NCBI GenBank assembly: GCA_015499985.1 | Contig: JAAAUF010000859.1 | Location: forward strand, 1 to 17,862 | DNA: 17,862 nucleotides | From: Haplosporangium gracile | Lineage: Eukaryota > Mortierellomycota > Mortierellomycetes > Mortierellales > Mortierellaceae | Reading direction: 5' to 3' | In this document: piece by piece, positions 7,289-17,862 of the stretch | Layout of the letters: the number at the start of each line of letters is the position of its first letter | How positions within the stretch are numbered: position 1 is the stretch's first letter | Position numbers and translations under genes: made by a program | Notes under the pieces: model-generated | Databases searched by the model: none | The model's input: the letters and a program-made list of their open reading frames with translations, nothing else | What the model was told of the DNA's origin: nothing

Positions 7289-9935
7289 TTACACCTTCTC
7301 GCCCTCGACGACCTCAATCTTCTTGGACTGCATGACAGTATCTTTCGACTGTGAGGATGCAGATGCAGACAGGGAGGCCTCCATGATAGTGTTCAAACGC
7401 TTGAGCATCGAACGGGGATCGTCCAAAACACCCGCTGCAATCAATGCATTGTCGTAAATCTATCATGCAGTAATGGGGAAGTAAACAAATAAAAACGTCA
7501 GCTCTGGTGCATATACATAATAAAAAAAAAGATCCACAGTAACAGATAAATGAAATGAAACATACCTGCTCGGCAACTTGTCTGGCAAAGGCGGGATTCT
7601 GGTTCTTGACAGACCAGAGCTTCTTGATAATGGGGTGGTGAACATTGATCTCAAGGTTGGTAGGGGTAGGAGGCAAATTGTCCTCGCCAACCTTAGCGGC
7701 ACCAGACATCATGGCCATCATCTTACGGACAGCGGGCGAGTCGTGCTCAGTGACAACGGCGGGGTGGCTCATGTGACGCTTTGAGACATCGACCTTGCGA
7801 ACCTGCATGCCCAAAGTATCGCGGAACCACTCAGCAACCCTCTCGCCCTCCAACTTGGCCTCTTGTTTGGCAACAGAGTCTTCCTCCCTCTTGTCGTCAT
7901 CCTTAGCGCCATCCTTGGACGAAGAACCGTCCAGGACAGGATCCTTGATATCAGCAGCATCGATCGAGACCAACTTGTGCTGACCGACCTGACGAAGGTT
8001 GTTGACAACAAACTCGTCAACAGTGTCGTACAAGAACAAGACTTCGATGCCCTTTTCCTTGAATTCCTCAAAGTAAGGACTCTCCTCGGCAAACTTGCGC
8101 TTGGGCACGCAAGTATAGTAAATGTTCTCCTGTCCAGTTTTCATCCTGTCCACGTACTCCTTGAGACTGATGACAGCGCCAGAAGCTCCGGCACTGCTCT
8201 CATAGCGGAGCAACTTTGCAACGTTGGGGCGAGTCGACTCGTTCTCTGTGCAGACACCCTCCTTGATAAAAGTGCCAAACTCCTCGAAAAAGTGGTTGTA
8301 TGCCTTGGGGTCGGCCTTGGCCTCATTCTCCATCCACTTGATGACACGTCCAGTCAAGACCTGACGCAACTTGGACAATGACTGATCCTGGAGCAACTCA
8401 CGCGAAACGTTGAGAGGGAGATCCTCACAGTCGACAACACCCTTGACGAAACGAAGCCACTCGGGCAAAAGAGCTTTGGACTTGGCCTGGATCATAACCT
8501 TACGAGAGTAAAGACTGACACCAGGCTCCTCTCTCTGCATACCCAAGACCTCCATGTGGCGCTGGGGGATGTAGAGCAAACTGCTGATGGCGAGAGGCGA
8601 GTCGGTCTTGTAGACGAGTTTGAACTGAGGGTTGTCCCAAGCACCAGCAACGTAACGGTAAAACTCAATGTGCTCCTGCTCAGTGATCTCGTTCTTGTCC
8701 TTGGTCCAGAGAGGCTGAACAGCGTTGATCTTCTTGCTGTTGAGGTGAACGGGATAGTCGACAAAGTTGGAGTACTTCTTGATGATAGCCTCAACAACGG
8801 CTTCCTTGGCGTACTCCTTACACTCGTCCCTGAGCTTGATCACAATCTTGGTTCCGACTGCAACGTTCTCAGCTTCGGCAATCTCGTACGATCCCGATCC
8901 ATCTGATGTCCAGCAGTAGCCCTTGGAGCCAGGTGTAGCCGAGCGAGTGTAAACCTTGATCTCGGATCCAACCATAAACTAGATAAAGAATCGGCAAATG
9001 ATTAGTCCGTTGTTCATATCCAATTAATCCAGTTCATGGGATCATGTTACTTACGGCAGAGTAGAATCCGACACCGAACTGTCCAATGATCTTGTCCTTG
9101 GTCGAAGCAGCGCCACTCTCACCCTCCAAGTTCTCCAAGAAGGCCTTGGAACCTGATCTGGCAATGGTTCCCAAGTTGGAGATGGCCTCCTCCTCTGTCA
9201 TTCCAATACCAAAATCCTGGATGGTGAAAGTGTTCTTGGCCTCGTCCACCGAAATGTGGATCTCCATGGGCTTTCCGCTGTCAAGGCTGGCGTCGGTCAA
9301 CTGAGAGTGACGAAGCTTCTCCAAGGCATCCGAGGCGTTCGAAACCAACTCACTAATGTACAAGTAGATATTGAATAGTTAGGTACACTGGCCGCACATT
9401 TCATACTCAACTCTTCCTTCAATGGACGATCTGCAGGGTAATTCAACGTACCGGACAAAAACCTCTTTCTCGGAGTAGAGCGAATGGGTGACAATGTCGA
9501 GCAACTTGCGGGTCTCGGCCTGAAAAGTCTTCTTCTTGGTCTCGCCAATGACCTTTTCCTCTTGATCCTGATCGGCAGAGGTCGAAGACTCGGTAGCAAA
9601 GGAGCGGATCGAGTTGTAAGCAATGTGAGCAGTCTTGCGGCCGGCGGGGATGGCAGTTGACCGGAGGGCAGTTGAGTAGAAGGTCTATTTGAGAATGTAA
9701 ATAGACGCGTTTAAAAACTGATGGTCAGTTTTGATGTTAACAGACCGGAGAGGGTTGACGTCCTATTTTGTTTCTCAGGGTTCAAGTATGAGGGGAAGGA
9801 AGCTGGGGAGAGAAGGAAAGGCAGCCCGTTGTTGTTTGTGTAAGTGTTGTTTACCTTTGCGACAGGAGTTGCGACAGGCGAGGTGGCGATGTAGGTCCTG
9901 GCGGCCAAGGCGGTTCTTGCGAGTGAGCGAAACAT
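7289..9935 (-). CDS. TRAP1: Mitochondrial Hsp90 chaperone (TRAP1 / HSP75)
   Basis: TRAP1 is the ATP-dependent Hsp90 of the mitochondrial matrix, assisting protein folding and respiratory and redox balance. Five exons (9935-9855, 9684-9452, 9352-9055, 8978-7566, 7459-7289) total 2,196 nt, 731 aa; human TRAP1 is 704. Residues 1-58 have Arg/Ala/Ser/Thr but no acidic residue, as in matrix-targeting presequences; RSF/A (residues 54-57) fits an R-3 processing site. GHKL ATPase motifs follow: ELVSNASDA (106-114), DFGIGM (151-156), GQFGVGF (195-201). The middle domain has LYIP and the catalytic-loop Arg397 in NVSRELLQ. The C-terminal dimerisation domain ends near [10 protein letters not shown]. There is no MEEVD tail, as expected for organellar Hsp90. 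A charged Asp/Lys-rich insert and a ~25-residue Ser/Lys-rich tail exceed the human protein. The start is the first in-frame ATG. A bacterial-type HtpG is the other possible name, but introns and presequence favour TRAP1. Confidence 0.93.
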
Positions 9936-10517
9936 GATTGTGTGAAAAGAGGAATGAATGCGAATGCGAAAAGACAACAAAAAAAGGGCGAAGGGGGAGA
10001 GCGGGGACTTTATCCTTTTCAACTGTCGGACCTGAAGTGGATGATTCAAAGTGAGCGACAAGTTTCTGGGACTTTCTACCTGCCAATTAAGGGATGACTG
10101 GCTTTGTGTGACTGGCTTTGTGTGGCTTGGTGCAACTGTAAACAAATTTGGTGTTTTTCTTTTTTTTTTCTTTTTGACAGAAGGTATGCGAAGGTATGCC
10201 CTGGACCTTTTACTCTTTTCCTCCTTCTCTCACTCCCATCTCGACTCAATTTGGTTCAATCTCTCCCTCAGCCAAGAGAGCGGTGTTCCTTTCATTTTCC
10301 TTTGTTCCTCCTTCCTTCACTCTGCCTCTCCCCTTTCTCTTTGTTTTATTCTTTTCTGTATTTTTTCATTCCATTTCATTTCATTTCATCCACTCATTCT
10401 TTACACACACTCTTGCATATTTCACACCGTCTTTACTTCAATATACTTTTATACTTTTACTTTTGCATTTTTCATATCACTCACTATACACACACCATAA
10501 ACAATACATATACAAAG
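9936..10517. promoter_or_regulatory. Divergent upstream region between TRAP1 and UTP10
   Basis: These 582 bp separate the two start codons and contain no gene. A CCAAT box lies at 10083-10087, about 150 bp from the TRAP1 ATG. A 14-bp exact tandem duplication (GACTGGCTTTGTGT) occupies 10096-10109 and 10110-10123. A T-rich tract at about 10152-10177 is followed by a 10-bp direct repeat (GAAGGTATGC) at 10180-10189 and 10190-10199. From 10200 to the UTP10 ATG the plus strand is strongly C/T-rich, a likely transcription start zone. No canonical heat-shock element was convincing. Confidence 0.5.
10364..10388 (+). repeat. TTTCA pentanucleotide microsatellite in the UTP10 leader
   Basis: Five tandem TTTCA-type units lie here, with one mismatch in the second (TTCCA). 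The array sits in the C/T-rich leader about 130 bp before the UTP10 start codon and is probably length-variable. Confidence 0.7.
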
Positions 10518-13500
10518 ATGTCGTCTTTAGCACAGCAGCTGAAAAAGATTGGCACTGCTGATGTCACAAAGGGTTACGAGAAGGCAACAAAGCACCGCGC
10601 ATCCTTCCTCTTCGACTCCAAACAGGCCGCTGACTATGATATCGACACCATCTACTCCATCGGAGTCAACGGCATCACAGAGCTCAAGCAGCTCGATTCC
10701 AAATTTGCCGCCTTTGAGAAGACCCTCTTTGCCGAATCCATGAAGGGCGTCGACCGCGTGCTTCAGGTACTTCATACTTGTTCTTTTTCAATGGCAATTA
10801 ATCTCACTTTCCAAAGTGACCGATTGGCTAACTTTTGTTTGTTATCTATTCAATAAACAACATAGACCAAGGAGGACAATGCGAAATTGGACGAGAGTAT
10901 CGCATTGTTTCTTCGACAAATGTCGCCCTACTTCATGTTGAAGCCAGCAGGAAAGGCTCTGGAGTGGCTTATTCGTCGATTCCGTATCAACGAGTACAAC
11001 GTTGACGCCGTTATGCACGCCATCCTCCCTTACCACGAAACTGCGCTTTTTGTCACCATGGTCTCCATCCTCCAGATCGAGTATGTACCTTTCAATCCAC
11101 TTTTTTTTCTAAGGCAGGAACGAACAGTTAGGATATCGAGTACTAATGCGGTTGTGCCTCCTTGGACATATTAGGGAGACGAGTCGTTGGGCTTTTCTCC
11201 GTCCAGTTCGCAAGAGCAAGCAGCCTTTGGACAGGACTTTGTTGATTCAGAGCATGCTTAAGGATCGTTCTCTCGTCGAGTTCATCTGCGAGACTGTTCT
11301 CCAGGCTGTGACCCGCCGTACCCCCTTCAAGACCCTCATGTCATTCTACGCCGCAGTCATGTTGCAATACATCGCTACCTTGCCCGCAATCACAGACGAA
11401 GTTTTGACTACGATTTTCCCATATATCCTCGATGGACTGAAGGCCAAGAATTCACCAGAGTACCAGGTAACGCATTTTTTTCATCGCATGGTGCAGTATA
11501 TGTACTTGCAAAACAGAAAAAGAAAACGAGGTAGTGCTACAACCAAGACTGACATGATAAATACCCTTATCCTGTCAAACATAGATTGCTTCGTACATGA
11601 TCGTCTCACAAATTTCGGAACGCGCCACTCTCACAATGGAGGTTCTCTCATCTTTATTCACCACCATGACTGCCAGCTACTCGAACGCGTTCCAGATGTT
11701 GCTCTGTCTGGTTCACATCTGTCAAACTCAGGAGACTTTCGAGGAGTTTCCAGAGCGCGCCTTCAAGACTTTGGCCAGGATCGATGGGATCTCTACTGTC
11801 TTGCTCAGCCTTCTCCAAAAGTACAGTGCTCAGCGTTTCCTCTATCCCTTCCTCATCGCTCTCGCCAAGCATTCCGGAGAACACGAAAACTACTCGTTCG
11901 TTCTTAACACCATCTTGAAGGAGGAGCGTCTCCCTTCGTCGATTGTCCATGGAGTCTGCTCCACTGTTCTGGATCTTTACCTTGAAGAGCGTGCACAGGA
12001 CGAGACCGCTGAGATGAACCACAAGACTCTTTCGGTTTTGACCGTTCTCCACGAGAACTACTCTCAGGATCTGGACGCCGCCCTTCAGAAAAAGTTGTCT
12101 GATTCTAAGGATGAGGAGCACTCCAAGACCCACAGTCATCTCTACTCCTTTATCGCCAAGGTCTTCAATGGAACTCGCCACCAGCCTCTCAAGGAGTCTA
12201 ACACCACCCTCTTTCTCAGTATCAACCATCCCGAAGCGTCCATCCGTCTCATCGCTGTAAAAAAGTTGAGCGAGATCTTGAAGGAGAACACATCGGAGCT
12301 CACCAACCCCAACAATAAGGATACTTTTGCCAGGGACGCCCTGCTCGCTCGCATACAGGATGACGATGAGAGGATCGTTCTTCAAGTTTTGAGCATGAAG
12401 TTGAACGCATTCATTCCCGTTCAGGATCTTCTCTCGGCTTTGGTCAACGTCATTACCTCCTCCACCTCCAGCCGCGGATCCCGTCGCCACGCTCTTGTCT
12501 ACCTTTTGACCAACTTCCTCGCTACTCATAGGAACATGCGGGAAGAGGTTCTCTCGATCATTGTCGCCAACATTTTCCTCGTCAAGGATCTTCACAAGGT
12601 TAGCAAATCTGTCATCTCCAGGATCAACACTTCGGAGCTCAAGAACGAGCCACTCCTGAAGAACATTGACGTCGTTCTCAAGGACTTTCCCAAGGAATCT
12701 TCGGGCGCACCCTCGGCCGAGACCATGGCTGCTGCTGACGTTGTCATGATCAACACCCTGGCTGCTAATGTTGTGGCCAGCCCTAACTTGACACACAGCC
12801 TTAACGTCTTTGTTCAAGGTCTCGACAGCAAGAACAACACCTTTCGTCTCTTGTCGATCTTTGTCATTACCAAGACTATCAACTTGTCGAAGGCTGCTCA
12901 ACAGGTTAAGGTCGCTTCCACCTTCGTCCCTCATCTTGTCAGGCTCCTCAAGAATCACTCATTGACGTCTAAAACCACTGTCATTCAAAGCGAGGCTGGA
13001 CTCCCCTCCAAGGAGTTCCTTCTTCAGGTCACCTCCAAGTCATGGGTGCCTTTGGTTGAGCTCTCCGCCCTTCAATTTTCGTTGTTGAGCATTGTCACCG
13101 ATCTCAAGAAGCCTGCCAAGTCGACCGAGTCATGGTTGTTGGCAGAGCCTCCTTCCGAATACCGCGCTGTCCTTCTGTCGCTCTACAAGGTCTTTGTTGA
13201 GCCCTCTCGCATGACCCCTTACGAGCAGATGATCGAAAAGTTGTTTGAGCTTCACTTGAGTGACGACTCGATCGAGTTCTTGTGCAATGTCTGGACCGAC
13301 GCCTCTGCCTCCACTTTGGTCCGCCTTCGCTCTCTCCAGATTGCCAGCGCCTATCTACAAGCCTACACCGCAAAGTCTGTTGCCGAGGCTCCCGACTTCC
13401 AGGTTGTCATCCCCACTCTCTTGTTGGCTCTCGGACACAGCTCTAGGTCTATTCGTGAGACCGCCCTCGACTGTCTCAACTCGGTATCTACTCTCTACCC

Positions 13501-16500
13501 CAAGGTCAAGGTCACAGGCAAGAAGGGCAAAGGCGCTGCTGCTGACATTTACAGATACGACTCCTTCTACGGCAAGACTTCGGACCAGCTCGAATTCCTT
13601 TTGCCTGGTCAGATTCAATCCTTTTTGGCCGGAATTCTCAAGGCTCGCAGCGAGTTCATCACCGATAATGGCTATATTGTCATTTACTTGTCCGAGAGCC
13701 TGAACCCTGCCTCCGGCGAGTCTGAGGAGGTCGCAGCGGCAAAGGATGCGTATCTCGCCTTCATTCTCTCACATGTCCTTGGATTTGACCGCACCAGCAG
13801 CCGTGTCGAGCTTTTGCATCTTGTTGAGAACGTCTACTCGCCTACCAAGTTGAGGGTCCTGCTGCCCTTGATCGAGAGTTTGGTCCACTCGACCTTTGCT
13901 GGACAGCTTGACCAGGAGGTTCATACCGATCTGGCCCGTTACCTGGTGCGCTGTTTCTCGATCGAGACCACTCCTCTCATGGAGGGCAAGTCTAACCGCT
14001 TCCGCACTGCCTTCTTGCAGCTTTTGAAGCTCGACAACACTGCCGCCACCAACACTGATACCGAGGAGTCGAGCTCGTCTTTCCGTCGTCTGGCCCTCGC
14101 CCAGATCAACAGCACCTTCTTTGCAGGATTCAGCGCTACCCTCAAGCGCGATGTCTTCAAGGTCCTTATCGATCTTGCTACCAACGCTCCTCAGGAGACT
14201 GTTCGTGTCGTCAAGCAGGTCCTCCGCGAGATCCCTATTGTCAGCGACCTCATCATCTACGAGTTGGCTCTTATCCAGTCCAGCATTGTCAAGGAGGCTC
14301 AGGCCGACGAGGAGGGTGGTGCTTCGAAGCGCCAGCGCAAGGTTGCTACCGACTCTTCCCGCCCCAGTGTTGTGGTCGATTCTCTTCACCGCCTTGTTTC
14401 CGTCTTGGAGTTGCTCGAGTCCAAGGAGGTGAAAGACTCTAACCTGCTCATCATGCCCCTGTTTGAGATTCTTTCGACCATCATGAACTCGGACCTTCTC
14501 AACACCCCTATCTCGATCGAGTACATCAACCAGCTGTTGCTCTCGAGCCTCACCACCTACATTCGCCAGACTGAAGAGAAGGGTATCGTGGTCGACGATG
14601 ATGTTCTCCGCGTTGATTTGGTCGTCAGCTGCATCCGTGCTACTGGTAACCCTCAGACTCACAACCAGGCACTCTTACTCATGGCTGCTATCGCTTCTTT
14701 CTGTCCCAACAAGGTTCTCCACAACATCATGCCCGTCTTCACCTTCATGGGCGCCAACGTCTTGCGTCAGGACGACAACTATAGTTTCCACGTTATCCAG
14801 CAGACCTTGGAGAAGATTATCCCTCCACTGGTGGCTGCCCATCGTCGCCAGAGTGAAGCCGGTCAGACCTTGGCCTTCCAGGTTCGCCCTATCATCAAGG
14901 TCTTTGTCGACGCCTTGTTCCACATCCCCAAGCATCGCCGTCTTCGGCTTTTCTCGATTCTGATTGCCACTCTTGGTGAGGAGGACTTCTTGCACGTTGT
15001 CATCTGTATGGTGGTCGAGAAGTACACCGAGCGTGCTGGCAAGGGCCACCAGACCGAGGCCGACTCTCTGAGCGAATTTGCTCTTGCTCTCTCGAACCAG
15101 TTCTCAGCTGTTGTCCAGATGAAGGCCGTCATTGCCCTTATGGACATTATCCAGGCCTTGCCCAACGAGAAGGTCGAGGGTGAAGATGTCGAGATGGAGG
15201 AGCACCTCTTTGATGTCAAGTATGTGCTCGTCCCATCCCTCCCTTTTTTTTCTTGTCGATGTCTTTTTCGTTTTTTTTTTTCAACAACTAACCCCATTTA
15301 TTTATATTTCCTGTCGCGCGAATTTATATAGGACTCACAACAACAAGCAGATCCGCCAGTTCAAGCTCGCCGCACTGACCTTCAGTGCGAACGTTTTGAC
15401 TTCCAAGTTGTTCTTGTCCAAGATCTTGACTCAGACCAACATGGATCCCTCATCGGAGCGTGTCCTTGAGGGTTACTACCTCAAACTGGCTGAGCGCATT
15501 TTGACCTTGATTGGATCGTTCAGCAACTTTGTCAATGTGCTGGCCACCCGCAAGGAGCAGTCGATTTTGGTCAACAAGTTCTGGCGCGGTATTGTCAAGG
15601 TCACCTACGACGTCCTCGACAAGGTTCATATTCTCTTGTCGCTGCCCTCATTCGTCAAGATTATGGTCGCCTTATTCGAGCACAAGGACAGCACTATCCG
15701 TCGCAAGGCCATGGGTCTCTTCAACCAGAAGATTATGAACGTTCCTGGAAGCCCTGCCGCTGTCCCTGCCATCTATGTCGATATGGTTGTCGGAGTGAGC
15801 GAGAACTTGAGAAAGGTGCTCGAGACCGACCAGGTCGAGGGCGCCACTGCCGAGGAGGTTGCTATTAACAAGCAGACTGCTTTGTTGTGTCTCTCGACTA
15901 TTGTCCGCCAATTCGGAGCCTCGCATCCTGCCGAGATGACCAAGATCATGCCCACTTTGATCGGATCCAGCGGTTTGTTGCACGCCAACGAGCAAGTCAA
16001 GGCCTCGTGCTTGGTCTGCCTCACCTTCATGGCCCAAGAGCTCGGCGTTCGCGTTGTTCCCTTCTTGCCCAAGTTTATGCCTGTGGTCCTTTCTATCCTC
16101 GGCAGCACGCTCATTAGCACCAACGCTTCAGCTGCTGCTGCTGCTGCCGCTGCCGAGGCCGAAGGCAAGAAATCAAGCCGTTACAACAACTCGGTCTTGC
16201 TCCAGCTTGCCGTTGTCGCTCACCTCGAGACCTTGGTCAAGGTCCTTCCCCAGTTCCTCAGTTCATATGTCACCAAGATTCTCGCCAGCACTCTGCACCC
16301 CGTTTTGGCCGGATACGAGGGATCCGATGCCTCAAAACTTCAGATCCGGGAAAAGAACAAGAAGCTGTTGTCCGAGATGTCCATTCACATCCAGCCCCGT
16401 ATCTTGCTTCCTCCCGTCCTTGGATACTACGAGACCGCCGTCAAGGATGGTAAGGATTCCGTCTTGGCCTTGTTTGATCTTGTCAGCCAGACGGTCACTG

Positions 16501-17468
16501 CCATGCCCCGCGATGTCATTGCCGTCCACTACAAGCAAATCTTTAAGTTCTTCCTCGGTGCCTTTGATTACCGCCGTGTCCACGGTCACGATGCTGAGAA
16601 GCAGTCGACTGTTGCTGTTGTGGAGGAGGCTGTCATTGGTGCCTTCATGCAGTTGGTGATGAAGTTGAATGAGACTCTGTTCAAGCCCCTGTTCCTCAAG
16701 TCGCTGGATTGGACTACGACCGAGTTGCAGGTTGCCAAGGCTTCGTTCAAGGACATGCAAGATCGTCTGATCTTCTTCTACAAGTTGATGAACGCCCTTC
16801 TCGAGCAGCTCAAATCGATTGTCACGCCTTACTATGGCTATGTCGTGGATCATGTCATCGAGTCGTTGACTGGCTACGCCAAGCAGGTCAAGGCCGCTGC
16901 CGCTTCCTCGTGCGAGGATGATGATGATGAAGATTCCAAGGATGGTGCCGTGATCAAGAAGAGAGAGATGGATGAGTTGTGGCCATGGATGATCTCGTCG
17001 CTCAACAAGTGCTTCTTGCACGACAACGACGGACTCTGGAACGCCGACCGGTTCGAAAAGTTGTTGCACCCCTTGGTCAACCAGTTGTTGGTGACATCGA
17101 ACCAGGCTGTGGATGTTGCAGGAACAGAATGGAAGTCGTACGAGAACAGGATGAACACCTGGTTGGTCCCATGCTTGGGTCAGTTGGCCGTTACATTGTC
17201 GAACGATGCTCTTTGGAAGCCCTTGAACTACCAGGTCTTGTTGAAGACACGCGAGGATAGCAAGCAGATCCGTCTGTCGGCCCTCAAGGTCCTTCAAGAG
17301 TTCTACAAGCGTCTGGGTGAGGAGTTCTTGATCCTCTTACCCGAGACCATCCCCTTCTTGGCTGAGTTGATGGAGGATGATGATCATGAGGTCGAGGCCT
17401 TGACCCAGCAGGTCATAGCTGAAATTGAGGTCTACCTCGGAGGCAGCTTGCAGAAGTACTTCCACTAA
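10518..17468 (+). CDS. UTP10: U3 snoRNP / SSU-processome HEAT-repeat protein Utp10 (HEATR1, BAP28)
   Basis: Utp10 belongs to the t-UTP (UtpA) subcomplex of the small-subunit processome in the nucleolus and is needed for 18S rRNA maturation and optimal rDNA transcription. Five exons (10518-10766, 10866-11080, 11175-11466, 11585-15219, 15332-17468) total 6,528 nt, 2,175 aa, close to human HEATR1 (2,144) and longer than yeast Utp10 (1,769). The N-terminus (MSSLAQQLKKI, then KHRASFLFDSKQAADYDIDTI) is typical of the family. The body is alpha-helical HEAT-type repeat. A conserved segment at ~1900-2050 (FKPLFLKSLDWTTTE, then RLIFFYKLMNALLEQLKS) matches the BP28 C-terminal domain. Insertions include eight alanines (1731-1738) and an acidic stretch near 16915-16935. 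The start is the first ATG in frame; the frame is open further upstream but only with TTG. Exons 4 and 5 use mostly C-ending codons, unlike the AT-richer EXO84 core. Confidence 0.95.
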
Positions 17469-17514
17469 AACAATCACAGCAACAGCATTTAACAACAATC
17501 TATCAATTTTGTAG

Positions 17515-17520
17515 AATAAA
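17515..17520 (+). terminator. Polyadenylation signal AATAAA for UTP10
   Basis: An exact AATAAA lies 46 bases after the UTP10 stop codon, in a short AT-rich 3' untranslated region. Confidence 0.5.
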
Positions 17521-17801
17521 ATCGCATAATACCGTTTTCATTTCAGCGTTTTGATTAAGAATGCGGCTCATGCATCTTCGCCTTTGTTGCATTTGCCGAG
17601 CAAACACACAAACAAATAACAAAAAAAAAAACCTCCCCCGGAGAGAAGCGAAAAATGTTCGAGTCAGGTTGTTTTCGTGGTGATGGGAAACTAAGATTCC
17701 CACGGCCGCGTTTCTTTCTCTCTTCCAGCGTCTTCTTATTGGTCTAACAAAGCAAAGCAAGGATGCCAGGGGGGAGGAGGGTATATTGCCAAGACAGGGA
17801 C
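17521..17801. other. Right-edge intergenic region
   Basis: No gene is evident between the UTP10 polyadenylation signal and the terminal purine repeat. The stretch contains an A-run near 17620 and a G-rich patch near 17768-17781. The minus-strand ORF at 17503-17760 shows no recognisable protein features. Confidence 0.4.
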
Positions 17802-17862
17802 GAGAGGGAAAAGGGAAAGGGAAAGGGAAAGGGAAAGGGAAAGGGAAAGGGAAAGGGAAAGG
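17802..17862 (+). repeat. (GGGAAA)n hexanucleotide microsatellite in a 61-nt polypurine tract
   Basis: From 17813 to the window end there are eight perfect GGGAAA units plus two bases, preceded by an imperfect unit with an extra A. The plus strand is pure purine from 17802 onwards. The array is cut by the window edge, so its true length is unknown. Runs of three G with three-base spacers meet the usual G-quadruplex pattern. Confidence 0.95.

Noticed and set aside
9936..10100. Heat-shock element upstream of TRAP1
   Set aside because: Only scattered GAA/TTC pairs with wrong spacing were found; none has three properly spaced units.
9936..10145. TRAP1 frame open upstream of its ATG
   Set aside because: There is no in-frame ATG upstream, and a good presequence begins at 9935.
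10104..10517. UTP10 reading frame open for 138 codons upstream of its ATG
   Set aside because: The stretch is C/T-rich, which avoids stop codons, and has no in-frame ATG. The family-typical N-terminus begins exactly at 10518.
11654..12958. 434-codon minus-strand ORF antisense to UTP10
   Set aside because: It mirrors the strong C-ending codon bias of UTP10 exon 4, which removes stops on the opposite strand. Its translation shows no family features. The antisense ORFs at 13769-14662 and 16332-17297 are explained in the same way.
17802..17862. Telomere at the right end
   Set aside because: GGGAAA is not the usual fungal TTAGGG repeat, the array is short, and the window edge may be arbitrary. 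A microsatellite is the simpler reading.
1..17862. tRNA genes, rRNA, transposons, CRISPR arrays or a biosynthetic cluster
   Set aside because: No tRNA B-box with a foldable cloverleaf, no terminal inverted repeats with a transposase, no spaced repeats and no cluster-type enzymes were seen.

Overview
This is a eukaryotic nuclear window, almost certainly from a filamentous or early-diverging fungus. It holds four multi-exon genes with short GT-AG introns (76-173 bp, mostly about 100 bp), pyrimidine-rich 5' leaders and AATAAA-type polyadenylation signals. A TRAP1-type mitochondrial Hsp90, which budding yeast lacks, together with the short introns and balanced base composition, suggests Mucoromycota, perhaps a Mortierella-like species. 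That placement is inference. I rebuilt all four gene models by following splice phases. Each sums to a whole number of codons and ends at a stop.

Layout: (1) 573-5082, minus strand: exocyst subunit Exo84, 15 coding exons, about 1,017 aa, with a long Pro/Gly/Met-rich disordered N-terminus on an ordinary Exo84 core. (2) 5083-6239: shared upstream region for the divergent Exo84 and MsrA genes. (3) 6240-7054, plus strand: peptide-methionine (S)-S-oxide reductase MsrA, 3 exons, 166 aa. (4) 7289-9935, minus strand: mitochondrial Hsp90 (TRAP1/HSP75), 5 exons, 731 aa, tail-to-tail with MsrA. (5) 9936-10517: shared upstream region for TRAP1 and UTP10. (6) 10518-17468, plus strand: UTP10/HEATR1 HEAT-repeat protein of the U3 small-subunit processome, 5 exons, 2,175 aa. 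(7) The right end carries a (GGGAAA)n hexanucleotide array that runs off the window. The first ~60 bases may be the tail of another gene.

The genes serve separate housekeeping roles: secretory-vesicle tethering, repair of oxidised methionine, mitochondrial protein folding and rRNA processing. They are not an operon or cluster. MsrA and TRAP1 both relate to oxidative or mitochondrial stress, but their adjacency may be chance. I found no mobile element, tRNA, rRNA, CRISPR array or obvious new multi-gene system. The most unusual items are the Exo84 N-terminal low-complexity region with its internal repeats, the strikingly uniform intron lengths and micro-exon of that gene, a possible N-terminal extension of MsrA, and the G-quadruplex-capable repeat at the right edge.
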